Under the pieces are notes generated by a model. The model worked only from the letters and a program-made list of their open reading frames with translations, was not told the DNA's origin and ran no database searches. Shown piece after piece: positions 10,601 through 41,900 of a stretch of 64,000 nucleotides of DNA. The stretch comes from Adenophora triphylla var. japonica (taxonomy: Eukaryota > Streptophyta > Magnoliopsida > Asterales > Campanulaceae), in the NCBI GenBank assembly GCA_022495995.1, contig JAFEMH010000737.1:327501-391500 (forward strand), in the 5' to 3' direction. The first letter of the stretch is position 1; each line of letters begins with the position of its first letter. Both the position numbers and the translations under genes were made by a program.

Positions 10601-13498
10601 CGACACAAATAGGTTTAGACTCCATTTCTTATTGGATCTGTGCAGTTGGCTATTTGCATAGGGGAAATCTTCTGTGTTGTATGGGTTTTTGGCCAAAGTC
10701 GCATCTATGAGCGACACTATATTACCTTCCTTCACAATGGCCTAATTTTGTTGTTAAGGCCTGTCATATGGGGTACTGAATGTCCTTATCTTCACATAGG
10801 CAACCCCTATTTAAATGCCCCGCTTTCCGTTTCTTGTAACGGCTAAGTGTTGGACATGTTTGTTATTGAACTGCTGATCCTTGAGATTCACCAGTTCCCG
10901 GAAAAAATCTGCCTGCATTATATGATATTATTAATATTATTGTTGTTGGTGTAATCTTTTTGGTGTTTCCATCATTTCCGATGGAGCCAAAAACTCACTA
11001 TTTTTTGGCTTATGAATATAATGAAATAACGCAAAATGGCTCACTAAATTGTCTGCGCTTCTTTGTTATGAAGCAACAGTCAATCCATGCAATTTTTGAC
11101 GCAATTTTCATCGTGGGTCATCCTGAAACAGTCTCTCTGTGCTTTAATACAGGGCAAGGCTGCGTATATCCGACCCCCCTTACCCCACCGTAGGTGGGAG
11201 CCTTTGCGGCACTGGGGTAATGTTGTTGTTGTAATCTTTTTGTTGCATCAACTTTCGACATAATGCCACTTAAGTATTTAGCAAGTTGATTAATTACTTG
11301 GAAAAATATGTACCTGTACACCAGACATGTTGGAGATGTAATCCACTTATTATTATTATTAGCAATATTATTATTATCTCACCTGTCATGATTCATGAAG
11401 TGTTGTGTTCATAATCCTGCTAAAGTATTTATTAGCTGTTGTTGTGACGTTGGCAGAATTCGGATCAAAGACATTCTCCGGCTCAGGAAGCTGTTATTCG
11501 TGTTCATGGTAGAATTGCGGAAATTGGATTTGAACCTGGCGCAGCAATTGTTGCTAGGCTTCTTGTACATTCACAGCAGGTTGGCTGTCTGTGGGGTAAA
11601 GGAGGTATAATAATTGCCGAGCTGAGGAGAGTTACTGGTGCTAGTATACACATTTTCCCCAAGGAACATGTTTCAAAGTATGGTATCCAGAGTGACGAAG
11701 TTGTGCAGGTAGTCATACTCTAGGTTCCAATTAAGTGATAATTGTAGCATTTACTTGAGTAGATTATCATGCTCTATGGTTGTGTGAGAGGGGGAGGTGG
11801 ATGTAGTTGGAGAAAAGGCTGGGCTAACTTACTTGTATCAGCTCCCTGCTTCTCCCCTTACGAACTCTCCTATATATGGGTCAAGGACATACACTTGCTT
11901 CACTATGCCCCCTTCTCGTGAAGATGGTTCCTCTATCCATCCTTAATTGTGAGGGTTCCTCCTCAACTCAAACCATACTTTAAACAAAATTCCCTAGATT
12001 TCTGAGTACTATACTTAATGTTCAAACGTTGTTTTTGGTTTCTTCCTGACATTTTATTTTTGGCAGGTCATAGGCAGACTGCAGTCAGTGCAGGATGCTT
12101 TATTTCAGATTACAGGCAGGCTTCGAGAAACCCTTTTCCCAATAAAACATGTTTCAACTCTCAGCAGTTCACCATATACGAGTCCTTATCCTGAAATGCC
12201 TCCACCTTCATTTAGGCCAAGGCATGATCCTGCTTTGTCACCTGCTGGACTTCCCCGCAATGCTGATCGAGTTGCTGTTACGGGTCCGCCTTTTGAACCC
12301 TCAAATCCATTTTCTCGTGGAATGGATCATCATCGGTCAACATATCAGGATCATGTCTCATATCCTTATGGTAATGAGAGACTAAGACGTGGCCCTTCCT
12401 TCAATAGGCAATCGTCACCTGGAAGGTGGAGCTCCCAGGTTAGGCATTTGTGAATTATGTAGAATATAAAATGGCTTCTTTTAATATATTCCCTTGGTCC
12501 CACCCGAAAGTTCAAATTTTCCCAAAAGGTTGTCCCACCCGAAAGTTCAAAATCCCAAAATGGAATGTTTTTATTACTTCTTTATTTGTGGGCCCCATAT
12601 ATCATTCTCACAACAGTTATCCACTAACTATTCCCTACCCCACTTTCTCTCTCCTACCCAACTATCTACACTCACAAGTCACAACACATCACCTTTTTCT
12701 TAATTCTTGAACCACTTTATTTTTTTAACTTTTGGGCGGAGCGGAGGGAGCATTAATTATGTAGATTAATGCTGCTCTGAATATACTCGTATTGACCTAT
12801 TAGGAGTTTATCTGCAGCACTTCTTTGATTTTATTATTATCCTATTTATTTTTTCCTGTTGCTTATCCAGGCAGCTGATGGTGAGCACTCGGGCGCGGTT
12901 TCTGATGCCGAAAGAGGCTTTGCGTTAATTAATGGCCATGCGGGAAGGTATTTTTTTTTTTTGTCCTTAATCTGCTCAACTCTACTCAACTCAACTCAGC
13001 CGAAAGGCACTTCTGATTTTATCGAAACAGATGAGGGTATTAAGGACAATAGAAAGTACTATGTGTGTGATTGTTGCTGTTCTGGTTTTTGTAGTGCAAG
13101 TAGTAATATGGTAAATGAATTTTGTTTTTGTTTTTCCAGTGGAAATCAAGAGTCGGGTGTGGGAAGTTGTGTTGAGATTGTAATTCCTCAAAGTTTGTTG
13201 GGCGCTGTGTATGGGGAAAATAACAGCAACCTCACTCAAATAAGACAGGTTGGGCGTGGTTGAGAAATTAATTGTTTGATGTTGCAAGATGTCTGTCTGT
13301 ATGAGAGGATTGTGATAACTAATGTTGTTGTTGTACGTACAGATGTCAGGTGCAAAGGTAGTTGTCCATGATGTAACAAGAGCTGGAAGCGGTGAAGGGC
13401 TGGTGGTAGTGTCAGGAATGGCAGATCAAATACATTTAGCACAGATGGTTATTCATGGATTTATCCTTGCTGAGCAGCACAATCGAGAAGGGTTTTAG
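7601..13498 (+). CDS. KH-domain RNA-binding protein with five KH domains
   Basis: Eight exons are inferred from GT/AG junctions: 7601-8221, 10059-10188, 10282-10490, 11457-11708, 12067-12438, 12871-12947, 13140-13248 and 13343-13498. Together they make a clean 641-residue frame. KH domains are recognised by their GxxG loops at residues 59-62 (GKGG), 170-173 (GRGG), 283-286 (GKGG) and 367-370 (GKGG). A fifth domain has GENN at 579-582 and so lacks the last glycine. KH proteins of this plant family (relatives of HEN4 and RCF3) bind single-stranded RNA in the nucleus and act in mRNA processing. Residues 1-40 are Ser/Pro-rich. An in-frame ATG at 7571 would add ten residues; 7601 was chosen because MDASLDDPHF looks like the family start, but this is not certain. 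Confidence 0.92.
8222..10058 (+). other. KH gene intron 1
   Basis: This 1.84-kb intron runs from CAG|GTTTTC to TGTAG|ATG. A weak repeat, ATGGTAATCA-GAT near 8833 and 9335, suggests old transposon fragments. No intact element or coding region was recognised. Confidence 0.5.
10963..11229 (+). mobile_element. SINE with GTT-rich tail, in KH intron 3
   Basis: The 267-bp body is bracketed by a 13-bp duplication, TGTAATCTTTTTG, at 10950-10962 and 11230-11242. It ends in TAATGTTGTTGTTGT. The 3' part (GGCAAGGCTGCGTA, then a GC-rich hairpin, then CACTGGGGTAA) resembles the 3' half of plant Au-type SINEs. The first 150 bp (GATGGAGCCAAAAACTCACT onward) shows no obvious tRNA A and B boxes. A second copy in inverse orientation lies at 57970-58187. 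Confidence 0.8.
12490..12751 (+). mobile_element. Stowaway-like MITE in KH intron 5
   Basis: Its termini are degenerate (TTCCCTTGGTCCC and GGCGGAGCGGAGGGAG). The arm CACCCGAAAGTTCAAA occurs at 12501-12516 and again at 12536-12551 (35 bp apart). An inverted AACTTTTGGGCGG is at 12727-12739. Its core shares the CCACTAACTATTCCC and CACTTTCTCTCTCC blocks with the copy at 57138-57399. Confidence 0.75.
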
Positions 13499-14088
13499 AT
13501 TCCAGCAATATTTGTTGGCTGTGTATTATATTATATATTCTAGAAAAGAAGACTTTTCACTTGCTATCTTTCAGAGATGATCTTTGGCTAGCTTGAAAGT
13601 GGATAGCTAGTTTTGTATGAGTTTAGTGAATGTAGTAGCTATGCAAGAGGTAGAAGTTGGAAATTGAATATAGTGTCATTGCTCATTAGAGTTTTGGGTA
13701 TATGACACCTCCTCCTCCTCTTAAGAACTAATACCCATTTCAAACTGAGTTATTTCGATAATTACGTGAAAGTCACATGTGTTTTAACTGATTTTCTAAC
13801 GAAATTCGTTAAAAATCCCTATTTTGTAAACAAAGTGATAAGTCATGCTTTATTTTGCTAAATTTTGGACGTAATGCCTCAAACTGGTTCCACCCAATAA
13901 ACGTTAGACCCTATTTTGTAGTTTACCCATTAAAATATCAAAAATGAAGGAGTTGACTATGCATCAAGATCGGAAGCTCAGCCCAATTTGTATGATTAGT
14001 AAAAAGTTTAGTCTGCCTAAAAATACAGTTCATCAATTGGAGCAAGATGAAAGAAGGACAAGAATCGAACAGATCTTATACTCCCCCG
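13499..14088. other. KH gene 3' region and spacer
   Basis: This holds the presumed 3' UTR of the KH gene and AT-rich spacer. No coding region, element terminus or clear polyadenylation site could be fixed. Confidence 0.4.
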
Positions 14089-14922
14089 TTCCGAATTTTT
14101 TCTCAAATAATCCCTTTTTAAAATTTTATTTACCAAATTGACTTACTGTTCAAACTTTTTCCCAAAATATCCCATTTTTTCAAAACTCGCTACACCGTGT
14201 AGCGAGTTTAAATTTTTTCAATTAAAATCGCTACACGGTGTAGCGATTTTAAATTTGCTAAATTTTATTTAATATTTATGCTTTAAAAAAAAAAAAAAAA
14301 AAAAAACTAAATATGAAATCGCTACAGGGTGTGGCGATTTTACCCTGTAGCAATTTCAAATTTAAACAAACAAACAAATCCACCTTATCTTTATCTTGCA
14401 CAGTGCACGTAAACGTAAGTACTAATAATAAGTACTTCCTCCGTCCCACAATAATATATAAAATTTTTATTTTTGGGAATTCCAGAATAATATATAACAT
14501 TTTCAAAATGGAAAGAAATCTTTACTATTCCCTTCACTCATTTTCAAAAATAAAAATTTTATATATTATTATGGAACGAAGGGAGTACTTATTATTAGTA
14601 CTTACGTGTGCACTGTGCAAGGTAATGTGCAAGGTAAGGTGGATTTGTTTGTTTGTTTAAATTTGAAATTGCTACAGGGTAAAATCGCCACACCCTGTAG
14701 CGATTTCATATTTAGTTTTTTTTTTTTTTTTTTTTTTAAAGCATAAATATTAAATAAAATTTAGCAAATTTAAAATCGCTACACCGTGTAGCGATTTTAA
14801 TTGAAAAATTTTAAACTCGCTACACGGTGTAGCGAGTTTTGAAAAAATGGGACATTTTGGGAAAAAGTTTGAACAGTAAGTCAATTTGGTAAATAAAATT
14901 TTAAAAAGGGATTATTTGAGAA
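14089..14922. mobile_element. Giant foldback element
   Basis: Two arms of about 340 bp (about 14089-14434 and 14586-14922) are near-perfect inverted copies, differing by a few substitutions and short indels near the centre. Each arm has a poly-A/T run of more than 20 bases and three smaller palindromes of the type CGCTACACCGTGTAGCG (14183-14209, 14224-14250, about 14318-14360, and mirrors). A 151-bp MITE sits at the exact centre. The left tip is CTCCCCCGTTCC. The right tip is cut off by the next MITE. No protein is encoded. A transcript across it would form a very long hairpin. Confidence 0.85.
14435..14585 (+). mobile_element. Stowaway-like MITE at the centre of the foldback
   Basis: TIRs CTTCCTCCGTCCC and GGAACGAAGGGAG are flanked by TA (14433-14434, 14586-14587). 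The arm AATAATATATAA occurs at 14450 and 14486 (36 bp apart) and inverted at 14557-14570. It carries the shared core motif AATCTTTACTATTCC. Removing it with one TA restores an uninterrupted palindrome in the surrounding element. Confidence 0.85.
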
Positions 14923-15116
14923 ATTGATCCCCCCGTTCCACTTCAATTGAGCCATGACATTTTTGCATGTTTTTTAAGATTTTTTTTTTAAAAATGAGTA
15001 AAGATTGAAAGTGAGTAGAAGATTAGAGGAGAAAGAATGAAAAAGTTAAAAACATTTAATAGGAGAGAGAATGAGTGAGAGGAATAGTAAGTTAATGATT
15101 GATTTTTTTGTAAATA

Positions 15117-15393
15117 CTCCCTCCGTCCCAATAAGTGCTTCACCCTTTTGGGTGGGTACGCAAATTATGAAAATGGGAGGGAAAAAAAAATGTTGTGAGT
15201 GTAATTTGAAAATATGAGAGAGAATTAGTGGAGGAAATAGTAAATTATAATGGTATTGTGAGTATTAAAATAATGTAGGAGAGAGAATGAGTGAAGGAAA
15301 TAGTAAAAATTCTTTGCCAAAAAAGAAAAGGTGAAGCTTCTAACGGGACACCCTTTTGGATAATTAGTGAAGCTTTTATTGAAACGGAGGAAA
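15117..15393 (-). mobile_element. Nested Stowaway-like MITE
   Basis: TIRs CTCCCTCCGTCCC and GAAACGGAGGAAA are flanked by TA (15115-15116, 15394-15395). The arm AATAAGTGCTTCAC is at 15130-15143. Its inverse GTGAAGCTTYTA occurs twice at the other end, at 15331 and 15367 (36 bp apart). It is inserted in the MITE at 14927-15868. Confidence 0.85.
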
Positions 15394-15443
15394 TATGTTA
15401 AAATTATAAGGGTATAATGAATGGTTTTCTTGTAAGGATTTTT

Positions 15444-15703
15444 CTATTGTGTGCCCATGGGCACATGATAAGGATTAAAGATTCTCTAGTAATGTGTGTC
15501 AAATTAATATTTGACACACATTACAAGAGAATTTTTTAAAGATTCTCTTGTAATGTGTGTCAAGTATTAATTTGACACACATTACAAGAGAATCTTTAAA
15601 AGATTTATTCAAAGATTTTCTTGTAATGTGTGTCAAGTATTAATTTGACACACATTACAAGAGAATCTTTATTCCTTATCATGTGCCCATGGGCACACAA
15701 TAG
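15444..15703. mobile_element. Triple-hairpin MITE-like element
   Basis: Outer inverted repeats CTATTGTGTGCCCATGGG and its complement enclose three tandem foldbacks. Each foldback pairs GATTCTCTTGTAATGTGTGT with its complement around a short AT centre (about 15479-15526, 15533-15599, 15615-15672). No coding capacity. The target duplication could not be fixed, so the superfamily is unknown. Confidence 0.7.
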
Positions 15704-16169
15704 AAAAGTTCTTCTTGTAAATATATAAACATTATGAATTATGAGGGTATAAATGTCCGAAATACTGTTCAATTCTTTTTATTTATGGAATGACTCATTT
15801 GAAGTGAGACGTTCCAAAAAAGAAAAAAGAAAGTGGCTCAATTGAAGTGGAACGACGAAAGAGTAGTAATTTAGTGTGAGTAATTATAGTTTTTGCCCTT
15901 TTCACTTTGCAGCATTTTATTACATTACACATGGGCAAATACAGGCGCTGCAATTGCATTGCCACCACCATAGTCGTTGTTCTCCGCCGTTTCTTGTGAG
16001 AACATAGAGACGCATCTAATTTCGTGCTTCAAGATCTCGATTAGATCTACTGTATCCATTTCATTTCTCTTCTAAACCATATCAGTGTTTAGCTGAATTC
16101 CTTTTCAAAATGTATGTTCTAACAATTGTAGGATTAGGGTTGTAGTATCTTTATCAAATTGCATTTTGA

Positions 16170-36233
<20,064 letters not shown>

Positions 36234-36505
36234 GAAATTTTGAGTAGCAGGTTTCCAAACAGAGAGGGGTTTCTTACTAGGTTGGGATAGTAAGTTGTAT
36301 TCTTATATGGCTTCCATGCAATTAAAAAGACATGGATGGATGTGTAACATAGAATATACATACAGCTACTTGCTATTGCAACACTTGTGGATTTAATTTT
36401 TCGTCACACAGTTATCTCTGTATTTGAATAAAAAAAAAAACAAAACATTTTATTATATGGTTTTGGTGCTTTCCTTTTTAAAAAGTAATTTTGTCTATTT
36501 TTTTT

Positions 36506-36599
<94 letters not shown>

Positions 36600-37380
36600 A
36601 TATTCTCAATAACTTTGGCTTGATCCGATTTTTTTTTTTCTCATTTTATTCCCCTAAATGACAAGCTTTGAAAAGTACATGCCAAAATAATCAAGTTTTG
36701 TGAAACTTGGCTACTATGTATTAGTTCAGAAGGGATTAAATGCATTTAAAAAAAATTAAAAAAATTGGACTTTTTAATTAATAAATAACTTAATTTATTA
36801 CAAGAGTCGCACTTCAAAGTGATAATAAATTGCATACGAGGGGATTTGAACTATTAACTCGAGGGGATTTGAACTATTAACTCCTCGTATTGAAAGGGTC
36901 ATCGGACCGATTGACGTCTCTGTTTACGGAGTGAAAACATTGCAAAAATTGTGTAATTGAATGAGGGCATTGCAAAAAAATAAACTTCAATGAGTAAATT
37001 GCAAAAATATAATTTCTTTAGTTATCAAAATATGAGTTTTGCCAAGTTTCTATTTAAGAAAAGTATATTGCTCATTAAAAAAAATGTAATTATATACTTT
37101 TCTTATATAATGGCATTTAATTTTGAAATTTATATTAATAAAGCATTTATTTATTTATAGTAAAAAATATTTAAATTATTTTTAATATATTATTTATTTT
37201 ACTTTATTTATTTAAATTTTGATTATTTAATAATTTTATATTTTTCAACTCTAAGTTAAAATATTTGCATTTAATCCCTCATAACTAATATCCATTTCAA
37301 ACTAATTCAAGGTACATTGTGACTTAACTAAGCTTTCAAACAGATTCCGTCTAAAGACCTAAATTGATCAAATTTTGGTA
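36234..37380. other. MNS1 3' region, AT microsatellite and spacer
   Basis: The presumed 3' UTR of MNS1 is followed by a pure (TA)n run of about 90 bp at 36508-36597. AT-rich spacer follows with a 26-bp tandem duplication (CGAGGGGATTTGAACTATTA) near 36837-36883. No coding region. Confidence 0.7.
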
Positions 37381-37382
37381 CT

Positions 37383-38205
37383 ATATGTTGGGTTTGATGC
37401 CTTTGATGTTTGAGGACGCTCAATCATATGTCAATACAAATAAATATGTAATACCTGGGATTTTGAGCAGTCGCACGATCGTGCTGAATTTGGAACATTT
37501 GTGCAGAAGTTGTACGACCGTGCCAGCCTCAACGCACGATCGTGCCAGACGGTGAACGTCAGATTCGAGATGACTCGGCCGTGCAGAACAAAAGGCACGG
37601 CCATGCCACTGTAGCCTGGGACTTTGGCACGCCCATGTAGAATAAAGGAGACACCCGCATGTGACGTGCTTTGGAGATTCAAATGTAGATTTGTTAGGAT
37701 TTTGTGTCTTTGAATTGATAGAGTTCGATTCAAAGAAGGAAATCAAAGAAGCAAGTCCAAGATTGATTTGAAATCCAAGTCTGGAAAGGAGAAGATTTGA
37801 AGCTAATTGGGTTTTCTTGTTGCTCAGTGAATTGGTTATTTGCAGTTTCATTAAGTGGATTCCTTCTGAGCTAGAGATTTGAGAGTATAAATACTCGTCT
37901 TCTCACACAACGTTGAATTATTCTAGTGTGATAGGTTATCAATAATTCTAGAATTCAATCTAGTGATTTCTATGGGCTTTATAGATTTTCTAGCTTGTGT
38001 GTATCAATTTAATTTTGTATTATTCGTTTCTTTATATTAGGGTTACACAGTTAGAAATTCTTGTGATCAAGAATTCGTGAAAATAATTAGAGAAATTGTA
38101 ATTTATGATTATCTATATTAATAATATTGTTCTCGCTCTATTCGTGAATGTAGCAAAATTGGTAAATCATGTAAATATTTGTGTTTGTGTGTGTTGTGAT
38201 TATCA
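37383..38205 (+). mobile_element. LTR-like retroelement fragment
   Basis: It begins TGTTGGGTTTGATG, carries a GAGTATAAATAC promoter-like box near 37884 and AT-rich transcript-leader-like DNA after it. This is LTR-like organisation without a partner LTR. No target duplication was found, so the borders are guesses. It contains the GCACGATCGTGC palindromes at 37473-37607. Confidence 0.4.
37473..37607. repeat. GCACGATCGTGC palindrome cluster
   Basis: Two perfect copies (37473-37484, 37534-37545) and three degenerate ones (TACGACCGTGCC near 37513, ACTCGGCCGTGC near 37573, GGCACGGCCATGCC at 37594-37607) lie in an AT-rich background. Confidence 0.85.
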
Positions 38206-38213
38206 ATCATTTA

Positions 38214-38490
38214 CTCCCTCCGTCCCACAATACTTGACACACATTTCTATTTTGGGCGTCCCACTGATAAGTCACACTTCCTAAAATGGCAAAGAATCTT
38301 TACTATTCCCTCCACTCATTCTCTCTCCTACATTATTTTAATACTCACAACACCATTATAATTTACTATTCTCTCCACTCATTCTCTCTCCTACTTAACT
38401 ATCTACACTCACAACACATCAACCTTTTTACTTTTTCCTTAATTCCCGTGCGGAACAGTAACTGTGTCAAGTATTAAGGGACGGAGGGAG
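38214..38490 (+). mobile_element. Stowaway-like MITE
   Basis: TIRs CTCCCTCCGTCCC and GGGACGGAGGGAG are flanked by TA (38212-38213, 38491-38492). The arm ACAATACTTGACACAC (38227-38242) recurs as ACTGATAAGTCACACT 36 bp later and inverted as TGTGTCAAGTATT near the right end. It has the shared core GGCAAAGAATCTTTACTATT, and lies about 430 bp upstream of the MTPC4 start. Confidence 0.88.
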
Positions 38491-38920
38491 TATATCGCAT
38501 GTTATAACACTTTAGATCCTAAATCGCTAAAATTTGAATGTTGGACACCAAACTCCATTAAACACCCTATTTTTGTAATTTACCATATTTGAAACAAGCG
38601 CTGAAAAAGGGCATACGGTCCACCACTCCAGTGATTGCTCCACTGCTACTTTTATGAATAATACATCGGCGCTGTGCAATATCCGCCTTTTCTCACCGGC
38701 GAAACATAAACCCTAACTACTTCCGACTGAAATTTCAGCCTGGTCTAGATAACTCTTACTGCCAGGCGCCAGCGGCCGTGGAGCTGGTGGCGCTGTGTGT
38801 ATACACCCGATTTTAGTCTTAATACTCGACCACAACACATATACTAGTATAGTCGATAGATTCATAAACAGTAAAACCCTTATTGCAGTTGCGATTGCAA
38901 TTGCAATCAGATTTGGATTG

Positions 38921-41900
38921 ATGCGAGCCTCCCGCATCCTCACTCGCTTACGCGATTACTCTTCTTACTCCTACTCTCCACACTCTTCCTCGTCTCTTCT
39001 CTCCCAATTCATCCTCTCCCCCTCCAATCACCATCATCATCATCATCTCCCTAATCCATTAACTGCCTCCGGACCACGCTTTTTCTTCACCTCTCCCACC
39101 CAATTGCGCCCTCTAGTATTTTTGCCTACTTGTTCTCACAAAACCGGCTCACCCCCTCCTTCCCCCCGGCTCCTGAAATCTTTGGATTCTAATTACCACT
39201 TTTCTTCCTATCGCGGTCAGTTCTTTTGTTTCTTTACGTCTTCAATTTCACCTTCTTCTTTTTTAATCTTTTCCTCTTTCAACATTACGGATTTTGAGCT
39301 TTGTGTGTTGACCTTTTGCTTTATACAGGTTTTATCACTACACCTAAAAAGCTAAAGGAGATCCAAGCTATTGATCACAGGTAGGTGTACTGTCTCTTGT
39401 CTCTATTTTTTTCATGCTATGCTACTTATTAGTACTGCCATCCCATAATGAATTTTCAAGTATAAATGGTCACCCTTCTATTCATTGGCTTGCGATTATT
39501 TTCCTCTTAGCATTTAGGCTCAGCCATTGCCACTCCATTTTTTGTCCTTTTTTCCCTATATAGTGAGTCAATCAATTTGGGGTGAATTCAGTTGTGTTTT
39601 CACTAGGGAGTTAAAAACGCATTCTCTTTTGAGCAGGAAGAGGCTTAGTGGGGAAGGTTCTTCATACAAAGTTTTAAAAATGTGTCATGTAAAAACTTCA
39701 AGCACCCAAGTGTTTTCAAAGCAAATATCTTTATGGAGAGATATTGAGAGAGTTTGTGAGTGAATCTTAAAGAAAGCTTTCATTATGTTAATCTGAATGA
39801 TACAAGACACATCCAATGTTTATATGCAAAGAATAATCTGCAAAAACTATCTTTTCCCCCTTGCTTCTAATAAACCAACAAGTTGTAACAACTTATTTCA
39901 ACTTTCATGTCACACCCTCATCTTTAGTCTCAGCACACTTGAGTTGAGTCCCCTGTACTCTTAGTGCTGCTGAGTAGGCTCCTTATTATATTTCACTCTG
40001 GGAGGAGGGTGAAGCGCAAGGGTACTCCCCTCTGCTGTGCCAACGGAAGCGTGTACTTGTATGACAAATGAAGAGAACTAGCATCCATAGGTTGCTTTTC
40101 CTCAATATATTAGCTTGTTCATTCACTGAATGCTACTATCCTAAAAAGAGAGACAGAGAGAATAAGTTTAACTCTTAAGCCTAAATTTATCATGTGTGAG
40201 TACCCTTCAGAAGTGCTCAAATGACGGTTCTCTCAGGAATATGTGTACATTTAGAGAAAATGTGAGTAAACTACCTTTTTGGTCCTTGAACTTTTTAATT
40301 TTTTACCTTTTCGTCCGCAAACTTTTTTTTTTTTTTACCTTTTCATCCTTAAACTTGTTTGTATTAGGATTAATTCGTCCTTCCGTTAGTGATTTGTTAG
40401 TTTTTTAACATTCCATCCATTTTTACATCACATTGCAACAATTTTACAAAGTTAGGAATCGAATTTGAACATTTAGTTACTAGAGATATATTTTGTTTGG
40501 ATAACATTGGTTTAGCAGTCCTAATAATTGTAGAAAATTGGCAAGTCTTGTAGTCTTGCAAAATTCTCTTTTTAGTTACTAGAAATATATTTTGTTTGGA
40601 TAACATTGGTTTAGCAGTCATGCAAAATACCCTTTTTTTAACTTATCAATGATATATTTTGTTTGGACAACATGTATGCCCAGATTTTGTGTGTGTGCGC
40701 GTGTGAATGTGCTAGAGGCTCTGCCCATTTGATGTTTAAGAACTATTTTGTCATATTTAGGGAACAAAAAAGTGAAGTGTGTCCTTGTGTAGTAAATAAT
40801 TTGATGGAGCGAACCTTGTGTCGTACTCTCTCCGTCCCAAAATAATATTTCTATTTTTTTGACGTTTTCCTTCGTCCCAAAATGATCTTCCTATTTTTTT
40901 TTTGCAGAACTTTAAAAAATAATTATAGGTTGATTTAATAATTAAAAAAAGTGGAAAAATTGACAGTATATTGCACAAATGGTGAGCGATGTGTTTGTAG
41001 GGGTTGAGCACACATCAAATTCCAACTCAGCTACTCATATTGTTGTAATGTCCTAGTCAGCAAACATCAAATGCCACATCAACAATACTTAACGGCAATA
41101 TTGACAGAAGGACGAATTAATCCTATGTTTTTGTCTTCTCCTATTTTTTCTTCTAGCCAGCGTGCAGTGACAACAGCGTTATGGTGCAACTTTCTTGTAT
41201 TTTCGCTCAAGTTTGGGGTATGGTTAGTCACCTCAAGCCATGTCATGCTTGCTGAAGTTGTGCATTCAGTCGCAGATTTCGCGAATCAGGTGCATTCCAC
41301 TGTTAATCTGATCGTAGAGTTGGTGTGAGCTTCCTCTTATATTCCTTAAGCTTTGTCGTTATTTAATCTAACATGCATTAACATTACAGGTACTTCTTGC
41401 ATACGGATTGAGTAGCTCAAAGCGTGCCCCAGATGCTCTTCATCCGTGAGTATTCCATTTTTATAAATTCACATTTTGCATCATTAGAAATCAAAATGGT
41501 TTCATATGCATGAAAAGCCTGCATTTTACATCTGTCACGTTATGTGACTGCTGTCATTGCTCTGCTCATGCTTTCTTTTGAAGCCTGTAAATGCATAAGA
41601 ACCTTGCCTATTTTTTCTGTTTCAGACTTAAAAGGATTAACCAAGTAGTAGAGTTATTGTAGAAGGTTCTAGTTATCAGGTGCCCCTAATGTAAATTGAA
41701 CTGAGACATTATTTGACATTTTCAAATATAAATTCTTAACTAGCGTTGCAAGAAATCTATATTATAGTATTTTAAAGTCGGTGAAATTCTCATGCTTCCA
41801 AGTAGGATGATCTTCCAAATTCTTGCGACGCTTCGAATTCTACACATTAGCTGATTCCTTTCATCGATAAGTATAGGTATGCAAATGGATAAATATAATA

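Larger units (their letters stand above)
14927..15868 (-). mobile_element. Stowaway-like MITE carrying two further insertions
   Basis: The left end is CCCCCGTTCCACTTCAATTG and the right end mirrors it (CAATTGAAGTGGAACGACG). The arm recurs in direct orientation at about 15791 and 15834, 43 bp apart, with an A-rich indel between. It contains a second MITE (15117-15393) and a triple-hairpin element (15444-15703). Confidence 0.7.

Noticed and set aside
14276..14660. Short frames giving NLYYSLHSFS-type peptides, repeated in other MITEs
   Set aside because: The recurring peptide reflects the shared MITE core, not a conserved small protein; stops and phase differ between copies.
38795..39355. Upstream ATG extending the MTPC4 N-terminus by 42 residues
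   Set aside because: The added part would be encoded by promoter-like DNA with no transit-peptide character; MRASRILTRLRDYSS at 38921 is a typical targeting start, though the upstream ATG is in frame and cannot be fully excluded.
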